DNA of 64,000 bases from JANQPX01 sp965222015 (GTDB lineage: Bacteria; Pseudomonadota; Alphaproteobacteria; Geminicoccales; Geminicoccaceae), in contig CBDCTL010000004.1 of assembly GCA_965222015.1 (NCBI GenBank), forward strand, positions 1 through 64,000, given 5' to 3'. This document shows, in pieces, positions 1 to 7,338 of this stretch. The notes beneath the pieces are model-generated. The model searched no databases. It saw only the letters and a program-made list of their open reading frames with translations, and was not told where the DNA came from. How positions within the stretch are numbered: the stretch's first letter is position 1; every line of letters begins with the position of its first letter. A program made the translations under genes and the position numbers.

Positions 1-480
1 CGCCGGCCGTGCCGGCTCGACGCCGGGGAGGACCACCGAGACCGAGGCGGGATCGATGTCGAAGGTCGAAAGATCCCGTCTCGTGCCGGGGCTGGTCACC
101 ACCAGGCGGCCCGCGCGACGCATCAGCCGGCTTTCGCGCGGCGCGATGCGGGCGACCTCGTCCACAGTGAGTCCCGTCTCCATCGACAGCGGGTGATGGA
201 TGAGGCCGATCCAGCCGGCGGGCAGCCGGTCGGCGAAGCCTTCGAAGGCGAGCAGCGCCAGGCCGTCGATCACGGTCAGCTGACCGTGGAGCCGGTCGAC
301 CGCGGCGGCTGCGGCCTGGATCGCCCGGTCGTCGGCGTCGGGAAAGCGGCCTTCGAGTTCATGCACCTCCACCGTCCAGCCCAGGGCCCGCAGCCCCTCG
401 ACGATGCGCCGATCGTAGATATAGCCGCCGGTCCGCTGATTCAGCGATCCCGGGACGATCCAGTGGAGACGCCCGCTCAT
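1..480 (-). CDS. Glycosyltransferase, family 4 type (partial, C-terminus outside window)
   Basis: The reverse strand is open from an ATG at 480 to the window edge, giving 160 codons. The N-terminus reads as a GT-B fold donor: a short beta strand (HWIVPGSLNQRTGGY) with the Gly-Gly loop of GT4 enzymes, then LIHHPLS and VVTSPGTRRDL, which match the N-domain of mannosyl/glucosyl transferases. The donor-binding C-domain is missing. Its ATG overlaps the TGA of the PTPS-like gene (TGATG), so the two are translationally coupled. It is the last visible gene of a pterin/flavin-like operon. The substrate cannot be told. Family assignment is inference from motif style. Confidence 0.75.
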   Translation of the reverse strand, partial: MSGRLHWIVPGSLNQRTGGYIYDRRIVEGLRALGWTVEVHELEGRFPDADDRAIQAAAAAVDRLHGQLTVIDGLALLAFEGFADRLPAGWIGLIHHPLSMETGLTVDEVARIAPRESRLMRRAGRLVVTSPGTRRDLSTFDIDPASVSVVLPGVEPARPA

Positions 481-887
481 CAGCCTTGCAGCGACATCTC
501 GTAGCTCGCCCAGGCGACATGGCTCTCGCCGAGCGTCGCCTTGATCCCGGCCATCGCCGCCTTCGCTTCGGGGCCGAGCGCGCCGTCATGAATGCGTCTG
601 GCGACCTCCTCCGCAATATGCCGGGCGAGCACTTCGGTGGTGGTGTTCATACCCTCGAACTGCGGGAGCTCGTCCAGGTTCTGGTAGTTCAGCGGCTTCA
701 GCACATCGGCAAGAAGCTCGCTCAAGAGCCCGATATCACAGACGATTCCGTTTTCGTCCAGCGTCGGCCGGCTGAGTTCCAGATCGACCACGAAGGTGGC
801 GCCGTGCAGCTTCTGGGCGGGGCCGAAGACTTCGCCCTGAAAGCTATGGGCGATCATGATGTGTTCTCTCACGACTAGGCGAAACAT
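480..887 (-). CDS. 6-pyruvoyl-tetrahydropterin synthase/QueD homologue, catalytically degenerate
   Basis: 135 aa, the normal length for the T-fold PTPS/QueD family. The family skeleton is clear: HIMIAHSF near residues 9-16, KLHGATFVVD near 26-35, NTTTEVLARHI near 81-91, and a C-terminal ESHVAWASYE. Canonical enzymes have Cys-x3-His-Gly-His and a Leu-Asp-His-x2-Leu-Asn segment. Here the Cys position is Ala24, the second His of HGH is Ala30, and the Asp-His dyad is Asn67-Tyr68. The zinc triad and proton relay therefore look broken, and ordinary 6-carboxytetrahydropterin synthesis is unlikely. It may bind a pterin-like ligand or run altered chemistry. ATG at 887; couples to the downstream glycosyltransferase by TGATG. 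Confidence 0.85.
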   Translation of the reverse strand: MFRLVVREHIMIAHSFQGEVFGPAQKLHGATFVVDLELSRPTLDENGIVCDIGLLSELLADVLKPLNYQNLDELPQFEGMNTTTEVLARHIAEEVARRIHDGALGPEAKAAMAGIKATLGESHVAWASYEMSLQG

Positions 888-917
888 GCTTTTCTTTCCG
901 TTGGTTACCGTTTTTTT

Positions 918-1910
918 CTAACGATAGGTGACGAGCTGGCACATGGTCGGGCTTTGGCCATTTGCAAGCTCGGAGAGTTTGGACGGCAGTGACGAAAACG
1001 GCGTTGGCGGCGACAGGAGAGCATCGAAGCGCTCGTCGGCGAGCAGCTCCAGCGCCGTCGAAAGCCGCTGCCGGTGACTCCGGCGACCACGCATCGGTGC
1101 GGCGACGGCGCCCACCTGGCTCGCGATCAGTTTCAGTCGCAGGCTGTGAAAGGCTTCACCGAGCGGCAGGCTCACCTCGCGATCGCCATACCAGCTGAGA
1201 TCGAGGATGGTCGCCTCGAAACCGGCGAGGCCGAGGGCGGTGCGCAGGCCGCCCGGATGACCGCTCGCATGGATCACGAGGTCGACGTCGCCGCTCGCCT
1301 CGTCGGGCGACAGGAAGGGAAGACCGAGCGCGTTCGCGACCTCGGCCTTTCGCGCATCGACGTCGATCATCTCCAGGCGCACGCCCGGCACGCCGGCGGC
1401 GAGGCTGGCGGCGAGGGCGCCGACCACGCCGCAGCCGATCACCGCGATGCGCTCGCCGATCCGGGGCGACCGGTCCCAAAGGGCGTTCAGCGCAGTCTCC
1501 ATGTTCGCCGCCAGCACGGCGCGCGGGCTCGGCACCGCGTCCGGCAGCGGGACGACGGCATCAGCGGGCACGACATAGCGGTCCTGGTGGGGATGCAGGC
1601 AGAAGACCCGCTCGCCGATCAGCCCCGCCGCTCCCCCGACCACGCGGCCGACCGAGGCGTAGCCATATTTGAGCGGAAAGGTGAAGTCGCCTTCCTGAAA
1701 GGGTGCACGCATGCGTTTACGTTGACTTTCCGGAACAAGCCCTTGAAAGACCAGCGCTTCCGTCCCGCGGCTGATGCCGCTCGCGAGCGTCTCGACCAGA
1801 ACCTCTTCAGGGCCCGGCGGCGTCAGCCTTTCGCTCTGCAAAACGCCCCGGCACGCCTCCGCGATCCAGAACGCCTGCGCCTCCAGGGCTTCGTTGTCCG
1901 CCGACGCCAT
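918..1910 (-). CDS. Zinc-type (medium-chain) alcohol dehydrogenase-like oxidoreductase
   Basis: 330 aa. The N-terminal GroES-like half holds SGISRGTEAL, where classical zinc alcohol dehydrogenases have the catalytic zinc Cys; that Cys is replaced here. The Rossmann half has VIGCGVVGALAA for NAD(P) binding, followed by an acidic strand end (MIDVDARK). The substrate is unknown. The ATG at 1910 overlaps the TGA of the RibD-like gene (TGATG), so it was chosen over longer readings. It lies between the RibD-like and PTPS-like genes in a tight reverse-strand operon, so a redox step on a pterin- or pyrimidine-derived compound is a reasonable inference. Confidence 0.85.
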   Translation of the reverse strand: MASADNEALEAQAFWIAEACRGVLQSERLTPPGPEEVLVETLASGISRGTEALVFQGLVPESQRKRMRAPFQEGDFTFPLKYGYASVGRVVGGAAGLIGERVFCLHPHQDRYVVPADAVVPLPDAVPSPRAVLAANMETALNALWDRSPRIGERIAVIGCGVVGALAASLAAGVPGVRLEMIDVDARKAEVANALGLPFLSPDEASGDVDLVIHASGHPGGLRTALGLAGFEATILDLSWYGDREVSLPLGEAFHSLRLKLIASQVGAVAAPMRGRRSHRQRLSTALELLADERFDALLSPPTPFSSLPSKLSELANGQSPTMCQLVTYR

Positions 1911-2770
1911 CACGGGTCGCGATCGTCGAAACGGCAGTCGAAAAGCACGTCCTCGCCGAGGACGAAGCGTCGGACCTCGGGCCTGAGGCCATCGGCGACG
2001 TCCGTGATTTCCGGAAGCGTCACACCCGGCCGCCCGGAGCCCAGGATCACCGGCGCGATCGCGATCTGCAACCGATCGAGACAGCCCGCCTCGAGAAACC
2101 TGGACACCGTCACGCCGCCACCTTCCACGAAAATCCGCCTCAAGTTTTCCGCCCGAAGACAGGCCAGAATCGTCTCCGGCGAACAATCGCCCTCGAGCCC
2201 CAGAACACGCGCCCTGCCGTGCCGCTCGTCGCCGAGGCGGGCGTCCTCCCGGCAGAGCAGCAGCGTCTCCGCCTCGCCGTCGGTGAAGACCTTGAAGCCG
2301 CTGTCGAGCCGCCGGTCGGGATCGATCACCACCCGCACCGGCGACCGCCCCTCGACCTCGCGCACGGTCAGCTGCGGATCGTCATAGCAAACCGTGCCCG
2401 CGCCGACCACCACGGCATCGGAAAGCGCACGCATGCGATGATTGTGGACGACGTCCTCCCTGCCGGTGATCCAGCGCGAGGCACCGTTCAGCGCGGCGAT
2501 GCGGCCGTCCAGGCTCTGGCCGAGATGACCGACCACGAATCCCCGCCGGCCCGCGGCGTCGAGCGGACCGTAGAGGTCCAGCAGCCGGCGCGGGGCAGGA
2601 TCCGGATCTTGGAATAGATTGGCCAGTTGAGACGTTGTTCTTTCGTTGCTAATGTCCGTCGGCCGATCTGAGGAGGCCCGGAGCCGTTCGCGTCGAGCGA
2701 GCAGATGGCGCCATGCTTGATCCAGCGTCGGCGATGGGTTGTTCGGTACTATATCGGCTCTGTGGTTCAA
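1910..2770 (-). CDS. RibD C-terminal-type reductase (dihydrofolate-reductase fold), no deaminase domain
   Basis: About 286 aa from a putative TTG start at 2770. The reductase core is complete: GFVVGHLGQSLDGRIA, SRWITG, VVVGAGTV, DDPQLTVR, FVEGGGVTVSRF and IAPVILGSGRPG are hallmarks of the RibD/Rib7 NADPH reductase that reduces the ribosyl side chain of the diaminopyrimidinone phosphate. The N-terminal deaminase of bifunctional RibD (HAE and PCxxC zinc motifs) is absent, as in fungal and archaeal reductases. The start is uncertain: no ATG or GTG exists near the conserved N-terminus, and the frame stays open upstream to 3046. It fires divergently from the CDP-alcohol phosphotransferase gene. 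Confidence 0.8.
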   Translation of the reverse strand: MNHRADIVPNNPSPTLDQAWRHLLARRERLRASSDRPTDISNERTTSQLANLFQDPDPAPRRLLDLYGPLDAAGRRGFVVGHLGQSLDGRIAALNGASRWITGREDVVHNHRMRALSDAVVVGAGTVCYDDPQLTVREVEGRSPVRVVIDPDRRLDSGFKVFTDGEAETLLLCREDARLGDERHGRARVLGLEGDCSPETILACLRAENLRRIFVEGGGVTVSRFLEAGCLDRLQIAIAPVILGSGRPGVTLPEITDVADGLRPEVRRFVLGEDVLFDCRFDDRDP

Positions 2771-3070
2771 CGTGCTTTTCCGAGTTCGGAGTCGGTCAGA
2801 GTTGACAAATTCCGTCGTGTGGCAATAGGGCACCGGCCGGTCGATGGCCCGGTCGGCGATGCGTCCGGGACGCGGGGCCGAGACGCCGGTCGCCAGGGCG
2901 TGCCTGGAGGGTGCAGTCGCAGGATGGGGTGGTCGACGGCCGGCGGGGAGACGCCATCCGGTACGCGAACGGAGAACGGAACGAAAAAACTGCCGGGCCA
3001 GCGGCGACGATCCGAAGCGACCGGCGTTACGTAAACCGAGAACCAATCAAGTTGGAAAAAACGAAACCTC
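2771..3070. promoter_or_regulatory. Divergent intergenic region of the pterin/flavin-like locus
   Basis: Three hundred bases separate the reverse-strand RibD-like operon from the forward CDP-alcohol phosphotransferase and ribA genes, so both promoters must lie here. I could not pick a convincing -35/-10 pair or riboswitch fold. An FMN riboswitch (RFN element) was looked for by eye because of ribA and was not recognised. The segment next to 3070 is A-rich (GGAAAAAACGAAACC) before the ATG at 3071. Confidence 0.4.
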
Positions 3071-3850
3071 ATGTCGCAGACCAGGGTGTTCTCACGTCAG
3101 GAAACGCTGCCGGACATCGGCGGCACGCTCGCGAGCAGCTTCACCGTCACCGCCCTCGTCGCCGTGGTCGGCTGGATTCTGGTGCAGCATTCGGTATGGC
3201 AGCCGCATCACCTGATGGCGAGCGTCGCCAGCTTCGTCGTCCTCGCCTCCATCGTCAACGTTCTGTGGGCCGCACACCAGGGCCGAAATCGGTTCGGCGA
3301 AGCCAATCAGGCGACCCTGCTTCGCGCCGGCCTCGTCTGCCTGATCGGCAGCACGCTGCTGACCGCCGGGCGGGCACCGACGGTCGACTGGTTCATGATC
3401 GGCCTGATCGCGGTCGCGCTGGCGCTCGACGCCGTCGATGGTTTCCTGGCCCGGCGCTTCAAGCTGACATCGGACTTCGGCGCCCGATTCGACATGGAAA
3501 TCGACGCGCTCCTGCTCCTGATCCTGTCGATTTTGGTTTGGCAAACCGGCCAGGCAGGCTTATGGGTCCTGACCATCGGGCTGATGCGCTATGTGTTCGT
3601 GGCGGCGAGCTGGCTGGTCACGCCTTTGTCGGCGCCGCTGGGTCCGAGCCGGCGCAGAAAAGCTGTCTGCGCGCTACAGGGTATCGCTCTCATGTCTTGC
3701 CTCCTGCCGCCGCTTGGTCAAACTGAGGCGTCGGGGCTCGCCTTGGCAGCACTCGTCGCTCTGATCCTGTCGTTCGCCATCGACATCAAGGCTTTGCTGC
3801 TGCGTCCGTCATCGGCAGCCGATGACCTTCGCCGGGACGGAAGCACTTGA
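3071..3850 (+). CDS. CDP-alcohol phosphatidyltransferase family membrane protein
   Basis: 259 aa integral membrane protein with about six hydrophobic segments. It carries the full CDP-alcohol phosphotransferase signature: Asp120-x2-Asp123-Gly124-x2-Ala127-Arg128-x8-Gly137-x3-Asp141-x3-Asp145. These residues bind two metals and move a CMP-activated phospho-group onto an alcohol. Family members make phosphatidylglycerol phosphate, phosphatidylserine, phosphatidylcholine or inositol lipids. The acceptor here is unknown. Placement beside ribA and a RibD-type reductase, rather than lipid genes, suggests a special alcohol acceptor such as a ribityl compound (inference). ribA follows after 111 bases. 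Confidence 0.88.
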   Translation: MSQTRVFSRQETLPDIGGTLASSFTVTALVAVVGWILVQHSVWQPHHLMASVASFVVLASIVNVLWAAHQGRNRFGEANQATLLRAGLVCLIGSTLLTAGRAPTVDWFMIGLIAVALALDAVDGFLARRFKLTSDFGARFDMEIDALLLLILSILVWQTGQAGLWVLTIGLMRYVFVAASWLVTPLSAPLGPSRRRKAVCALQGIALMSCLLPPLGQTEASGLALAALVALILSFAIDIKALLLRPSSAADDLRRDGST

Positions 3851-3961
3851 TCGCGGCTCGGCGCATATCATATTCGAATGCGAGGCAGGCGGCACGGAGC
3901 AGCCGACATTGACGGGCCATCGAGGCACGGAAGAAGCAAGGAAGGTTCGAGGAACGCGTTG

Positions 3962-5116
3962 ATGAGCCCCGATGTAAACGACAGGTCGACCGCCGACGCT
4001 ATGAGCATGGTCTCGGTCAATCGGGCTGTCGCCGACCTCCGACGCGGCAGTTTCGTCGTCATTGAAGGTCGAAGCGAGGTCGCACTCGCCCAGGCCGCGG
4101 AAACCGTGACGCCGGAGAGCCTGGAGCGGCTCGGCAGTTCCGGCCAGGGCCATGTGCGCCTGGCGCTGACGGCGAACCGGGCGCGCGTCCTCGAATTTCC
4201 GACCTCGACCGCGCCCGTCGTGCTCATGCCGATAACATCGGCGGTCGACGCCCAGACCGTGCGCTGGCTGGCCGATCCCACTCTTGCCAGAAATGGCGCG
4301 CCCGCCCTCGTTCTGCCGAAGCAGATCGCCTTTCAGGAGGCGAGCGACGACAGTTGCGCATCAGCGGCGATCCGGCTTTCCAAGCTTGCGGAACTGCTGC
4401 CGGCCGCGGTCACCGTGCCGCTCGACGGCGACTGGTTCGAGCGTCTGAGCGGCACCGCCGCCAATCGAGATCTTCACCGCGTCAAGGCCGACGCCATCGC
4501 CCGCTACACGTCGCTCTCCGCCGACACGCTGCGTCCGGTCACCGAGGCCCGGCTGCCGCTGGCCTCGGCCGAAAACGCACGCATCATCGGCTTTCGCCCT
4601 GCCGACGGCGGTGTCGAGCATTTCGCCATCGTGATCGGCGATCCGGCGGCCCATCAGCCGGCCCTTTGCCGCATGCATTCGGAATGCTTCACCGGCGACA
4701 TTCTGGGCTCGATGCGCTGCGACTGCGGCCCGCAGCTGCAGCACGCCCTCGACGTGATCGGCGAAGCCGGCCATGGCGTCGTTCTCTATCTCGCCCACGA
4801 GGGCCGCGGCATCGGTCTGATGAACAAGCTGCGCGCCTACAAGCTTCAGGATCTCGGTCTCGACACGGTCGACGCCAACGAACATCTCGGCTTCGACCCG
4901 GACGAGCGGTCCTTTCAGGCGGCGGCCAGCATGCTCCGACATCTCGGCATCCGGAAAATCCGGCTGATGACCAACAATCCGATCAAGATGGAGGCGCTGG
5001 CGCCGGAAGGGGTCGAGGTGGTGGAGCGCGTACCCCATGCCATGCCGGCGAACCCGCACAACCAGGGTTACCTCGCCACCAAGGCGATCCGCAGCGGTCA
5101 CCTGCTCGACCATTGA
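3962..5116 (+). CDS. ribA: GTP cyclohydrolase II with degenerate DHBP-synthase-like N-terminal domain
   Basis: 384 aa. The C-terminal ~200 residues are a canonical GTP cyclohydrolase II: zinc Cys242, Cys253 and Cys255 (SECFTGD...MRCDCG), AHEGRGIGL, RAYKLQDLG, DERSF and LMTNNPIKM. It opens GTP to the diaminopyrimidinone ribosyl phosphate, with loss of formate and pyrophosphate. The N-terminal half can be laid along RibB (LRRGSFVVI, AAETVTPESL, GHVRLALT), but the acidic DHBP-synthase active-site run (consensus DDxDREnEGD) is gone, so RibB activity is not expected. ATG 3962 was chosen because GAGGAA lies about 8 bases upstream; an in-frame ATG at 3878 lacks that support. Confidence 0.9.
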   Translation: MSPDVNDRSTADAMSMVSVNRAVADLRRGSFVVIEGRSEVALAQAAETVTPESLERLGSSGQGHVRLALTANRARVLEFPTSTAPVVLMPITSAVDAQTVRWLADPTLARNGAPALVLPKQIAFQEASDDSCASAAIRLSKLAELLPAAVTVPLDGDWFERLSGTAANRDLHRVKADAIARYTSLSADTLRPVTEARLPLASAENARIIGFRPADGGVEHFAIVIGDPAAHQPALCRMHSECFTGDILGSMRCDCGPQLQHALDVIGEAGHGVVLYLAHEGRGIGLMNKLRAYKLQDLGLDTVDANEHLGFDPDERSFQAAASMLRHLGIRKIRLMTNNPIKMEALAPEGVEVVERVPHAMPANPHNQGYLATKAIRSGHLLDH

Positions 5117-5143
5117 ACCATCAAGAAACGACAGCTTGAGCTC

Positions 5144-5854
5144 ATGACTATCGAACTGTTCCGTGAAGATGCCTATGCCCGTCGATGCGACGCCCAGATC
5201 ATCGCCGTCGGCGATATCGGCCTGCGCCTCGACCGCACCGTGTTCTTCCCGACCGGCGGCGGTCAGCCCGGCGATCGCGGCCGTTTGCTGCTTTCGGACG
5301 GCAGCGCGCTCGACGTCGTGGACACGATCAAGAGTCCCGACGGCTTCGACGTGGTCCATCGCGTCTCCGACCGGGCACCGCGTCCGGATGTCGGCACCCG
5401 CCTGATCGCCGAAGTCTACTGGCCGCGCCGGCATCGGCTCATGCGCATGCACTCCGCCCTGCATCTTCTCTGCGCCGCCGTCGAGCAACCGGTCTCGGGA
5501 GGTCAGGTCGGCGAGCACAAGAGCCGGCTGGACTTCGACGTCAAGGGAGTCAAGCTGGACAAGACCGAGATCGGCGAGAGGATCGAGGACTGGATCGCCG
5601 AGGACCGCACCATCCGCGAGGAATGGGTGGACGCCGACGAGCTGAGAAGGCGCCCGGAGCTGGTGCGCACCATGGGCGTGCAGCCGCCGGTGATCGACGG
5701 CAAGGTGCGCCTTGTGGAAATCGAGGGTATCGATCTTCAGGTCTGTGGCGGCACCCATGTGCGCAGCACCGGCGAAATCGGCGGCGTCACCGTCGGCAAG
5801 ATCGAAAGCAAGGGCCGCCACAACCGCCGCATCCACCTCACCCTCGTCGACTAG
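5144..5854 (+). CDS. alaX: Alanyl-tRNA editing protein AlaX
   Basis: 236 aa free-standing homologue of the AlaRS editing domain, which hydrolyses Ser- or Gly-tRNA(Ala). The zinc site is intact: His103-x3-His107 (MHSALH) and Cys201-x3-His205 (CGGTH). The N-terminal FFPTGGGQPGD is the conserved glycine loop next to the second domain. The length fits the AlaX-M class. It starts 27 bases after ribA and could share its transcript, but its function is unrelated to flavins. Confidence 0.9.
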   Translation: MTIELFREDAYARRCDAQIIAVGDIGLRLDRTVFFPTGGGQPGDRGRLLLSDGSALDVVDTIKSPDGFDVVHRVSDRAPRPDVGTRLIAEVYWPRRHRLMRMHSALHLLCAAVEQPVSGGQVGEHKSRLDFDVKGVKLDKTEIGERIEDWIAEDRTIREEWVDADELRRRPELVRTMGVQPPVIDGKVRLVEIEGIDLQVCGGTHVRSTGEIGGVTVGKIESKGRHNRRIHLTLVD

Positions 5855-5929
5855 CCGCGCGCGCGACTGCGTCGACTCGTCACCTCGCGGGGGCTGACGG
5901 CCGTGACCCCGTCCTGATCGTGACCTTGA

Positions 5930-7261
5930 CTACAGCGGCTTCGACGCCACGATATCGATGGTGATCACCACCTCGTCGGCGACCGTGGTCGTCGAGGTCC
6001 AGTCCCCCTGACCTATGCCGTAGTCCAGGCGGAGAATGGGCAGTTCGCCCTTCGCTTGCGCGGACATCATGTCGCCCTCTTCCTCGATCACCAGCGTGAA
6101 CGGCAGCACCACGTCTCTGGTGACGTCGCGCATGGTGAGCGTGCCCGCCGCCTCGTATTGCCCGTCGCCCGTCGCCGTGATCGTTCCGCTCTTGAAGGCG
6201 GCTGACGGCCAGGTCTCGACGTCGAAGAACGAGGCTGACTTCAGCGTCTTGTCGCGATCGCCATGGCCGGTGGTGACGCTGGTCATGTCGATGTCGACGT
6301 CGATGCGGCTGTTTTCGAGATCGTCCGGGTCGAACAGGATCAGCGCATCGAACGCTTCGAAGCCGCCTTTGACCTCGGAGCCCTGCTGCAACGCGACGAA
6401 GCCGAGTGCCGAGCCGTCCTCGACAGTCCAGCCATCGCCCGACGCCTGCGCGTTCGTGACCTCTTCTCCCGCTGCGGCCGCATCCCCGGACCCGTCGCCG
6501 GAAGTCTGATCGTCCGGCGCCGTCTGCGCCGCATCGCTCTCCGCCGTTTCGCCTTTACCGGCGGCATCGACATTGGTGACGTCGACATTGGTGACGTCGT
6601 CGGGGGCCGCGCTCGTCGTCGTCGCTTCGGGAGCGCTTTTTTCCGCAAACAGGAAGGGCGGCGCCAGCATTGCCAGGCTCAGGATCACCACGCCGATGCC
6701 GACGCCGGCCGACGGCATCATGTTCCGAAGCACATCGTCCTTCAGCTGGATGTGATGGCGGAGGGCTGCGGCGACGTGAAGCAGCACCAGGCCGGCCAGC
6801 ACGTTGGCCAGCAGGTGATGCGCCGAGAGCAGCAGATCGGCGATGGTCTCGTTCGGCGCGATCAGCGCCGGCAGCTCGAAGCCGCCCCAGAACACGATCG
6901 GAAAATTGGCGGCGTTGGACTGCAGCACGCCGAGAAAGGGCTGAAGCAGGATAAGCCCGTAAAGCGCCCAATGCGCACCCGCCGCGGCCAGGCGTTCCCA
7001 GGGCGCCATGTGGGATGGCCAAGGTGGCGCCTTGTGCGTTGCCCGCCAGCCGAGACGCAGCAAGGCGAGCAGCAGAACCGTGATGCCGATCGATTTGTGG
7101 ATCTGGTAGAGCCTGAATTTTTCCGGATCGGCATTGTCCAGATCCGACATGGTCCAGCCGAGCGCGAACAGCGCGATGATCAGGATTGCCGTGATCCAGT
7201 GAAAGGCCCGCGCGAGCGCGTCATAGCCCTGCTTTGCCGTCGCCAAGGCGACCTCCTTCAT
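5930..7261 (-). CDS. Cytochrome b561 fused to a periplasmic YceI-like domain
   Basis: 443 aa. Residues ~1-200 are a four-helix cytochrome b561 with candidate haem histidines in RAFHWITA, YQIHKSIG, SAHHLLAN and LLHVAAALRHH. A Thr/Ala/Asp-rich linker (~205-270) leads to a YceI lipocalin-like domain (WTVEDGSALGFVALQQGSEVKG, LTMRDVTRDVVLPF), which in its family binds polyisoprenoid or quinone-like lipids. The fusion suggests membrane electron transfer to or from a periplasmically bound isoprenoid (inference). ATG 7261 is preferred to an in-frame TTG at 7279; the ribosome-binding site is weak. It lies 77 bases after the esterase gene on the same strand. Confidence 0.88.
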   Translation of the reverse strand: MKEVALATAKQGYDALARAFHWITAILIIALFALGWTMSDLDNADPEKFRLYQIHKSIGITVLLLALLRLGWRATHKAPPWPSHMAPWERLAAAGAHWALYGLILLQPFLGVLQSNAANFPIVFWGGFELPALIAPNETIADLLLSAHHLLANVLAGLVLLHVAAALRHHIQLKDDVLRNMMPSAGVGIGVVILSLAMLAPPFLFAEKSAPEATTTSAAPDDVTNVDVTNVDAAGKGETAESDAAQTAPDDQTSGDGSGDAAAAGEEVTNAQASGDGWTVEDGSALGFVALQQGSEVKGGFEAFDALILFDPDDLENSRIDVDIDMTSVTTGHGDRDKTLKSASFFDVETWPSAAFKSGTITATGDGQYEAAGTLTMRDVTRDVVLPFTLVIEEEGDMMSAQAKGELPILRLDYGIGQGDWTSTTTVADEVVITIDIVASKPL

Positions 7262-7338
7262 GGAAAACCGGAGCCGCAAAGGTCACAGCAAACGCCCTGC
7301 CCTTCAAGCCCCCCTGGCCGGCAAAAAACGACGGGCGC

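Noticed and set aside
2771..3070. FMN riboswitch before the ribA side of the locus
   Set aside because: The conserved RFN stems could not be found by eye; ribA is also not the first gene.
4361..5836. 491-codon reverse frame over ribA and alaX
   Set aside because: Both ribA and alaX have all catalytic residues; the reverse reading is composition shadow.
5855..5929. GCGCGCGCG run after alaX, similar to one after erpA (38206)
   Set aside because: Both are simple alternating GC next to a TAG stop with no shared flank, so they are probably coincidence in a GC-rich genome, and too short for a convincing terminator.
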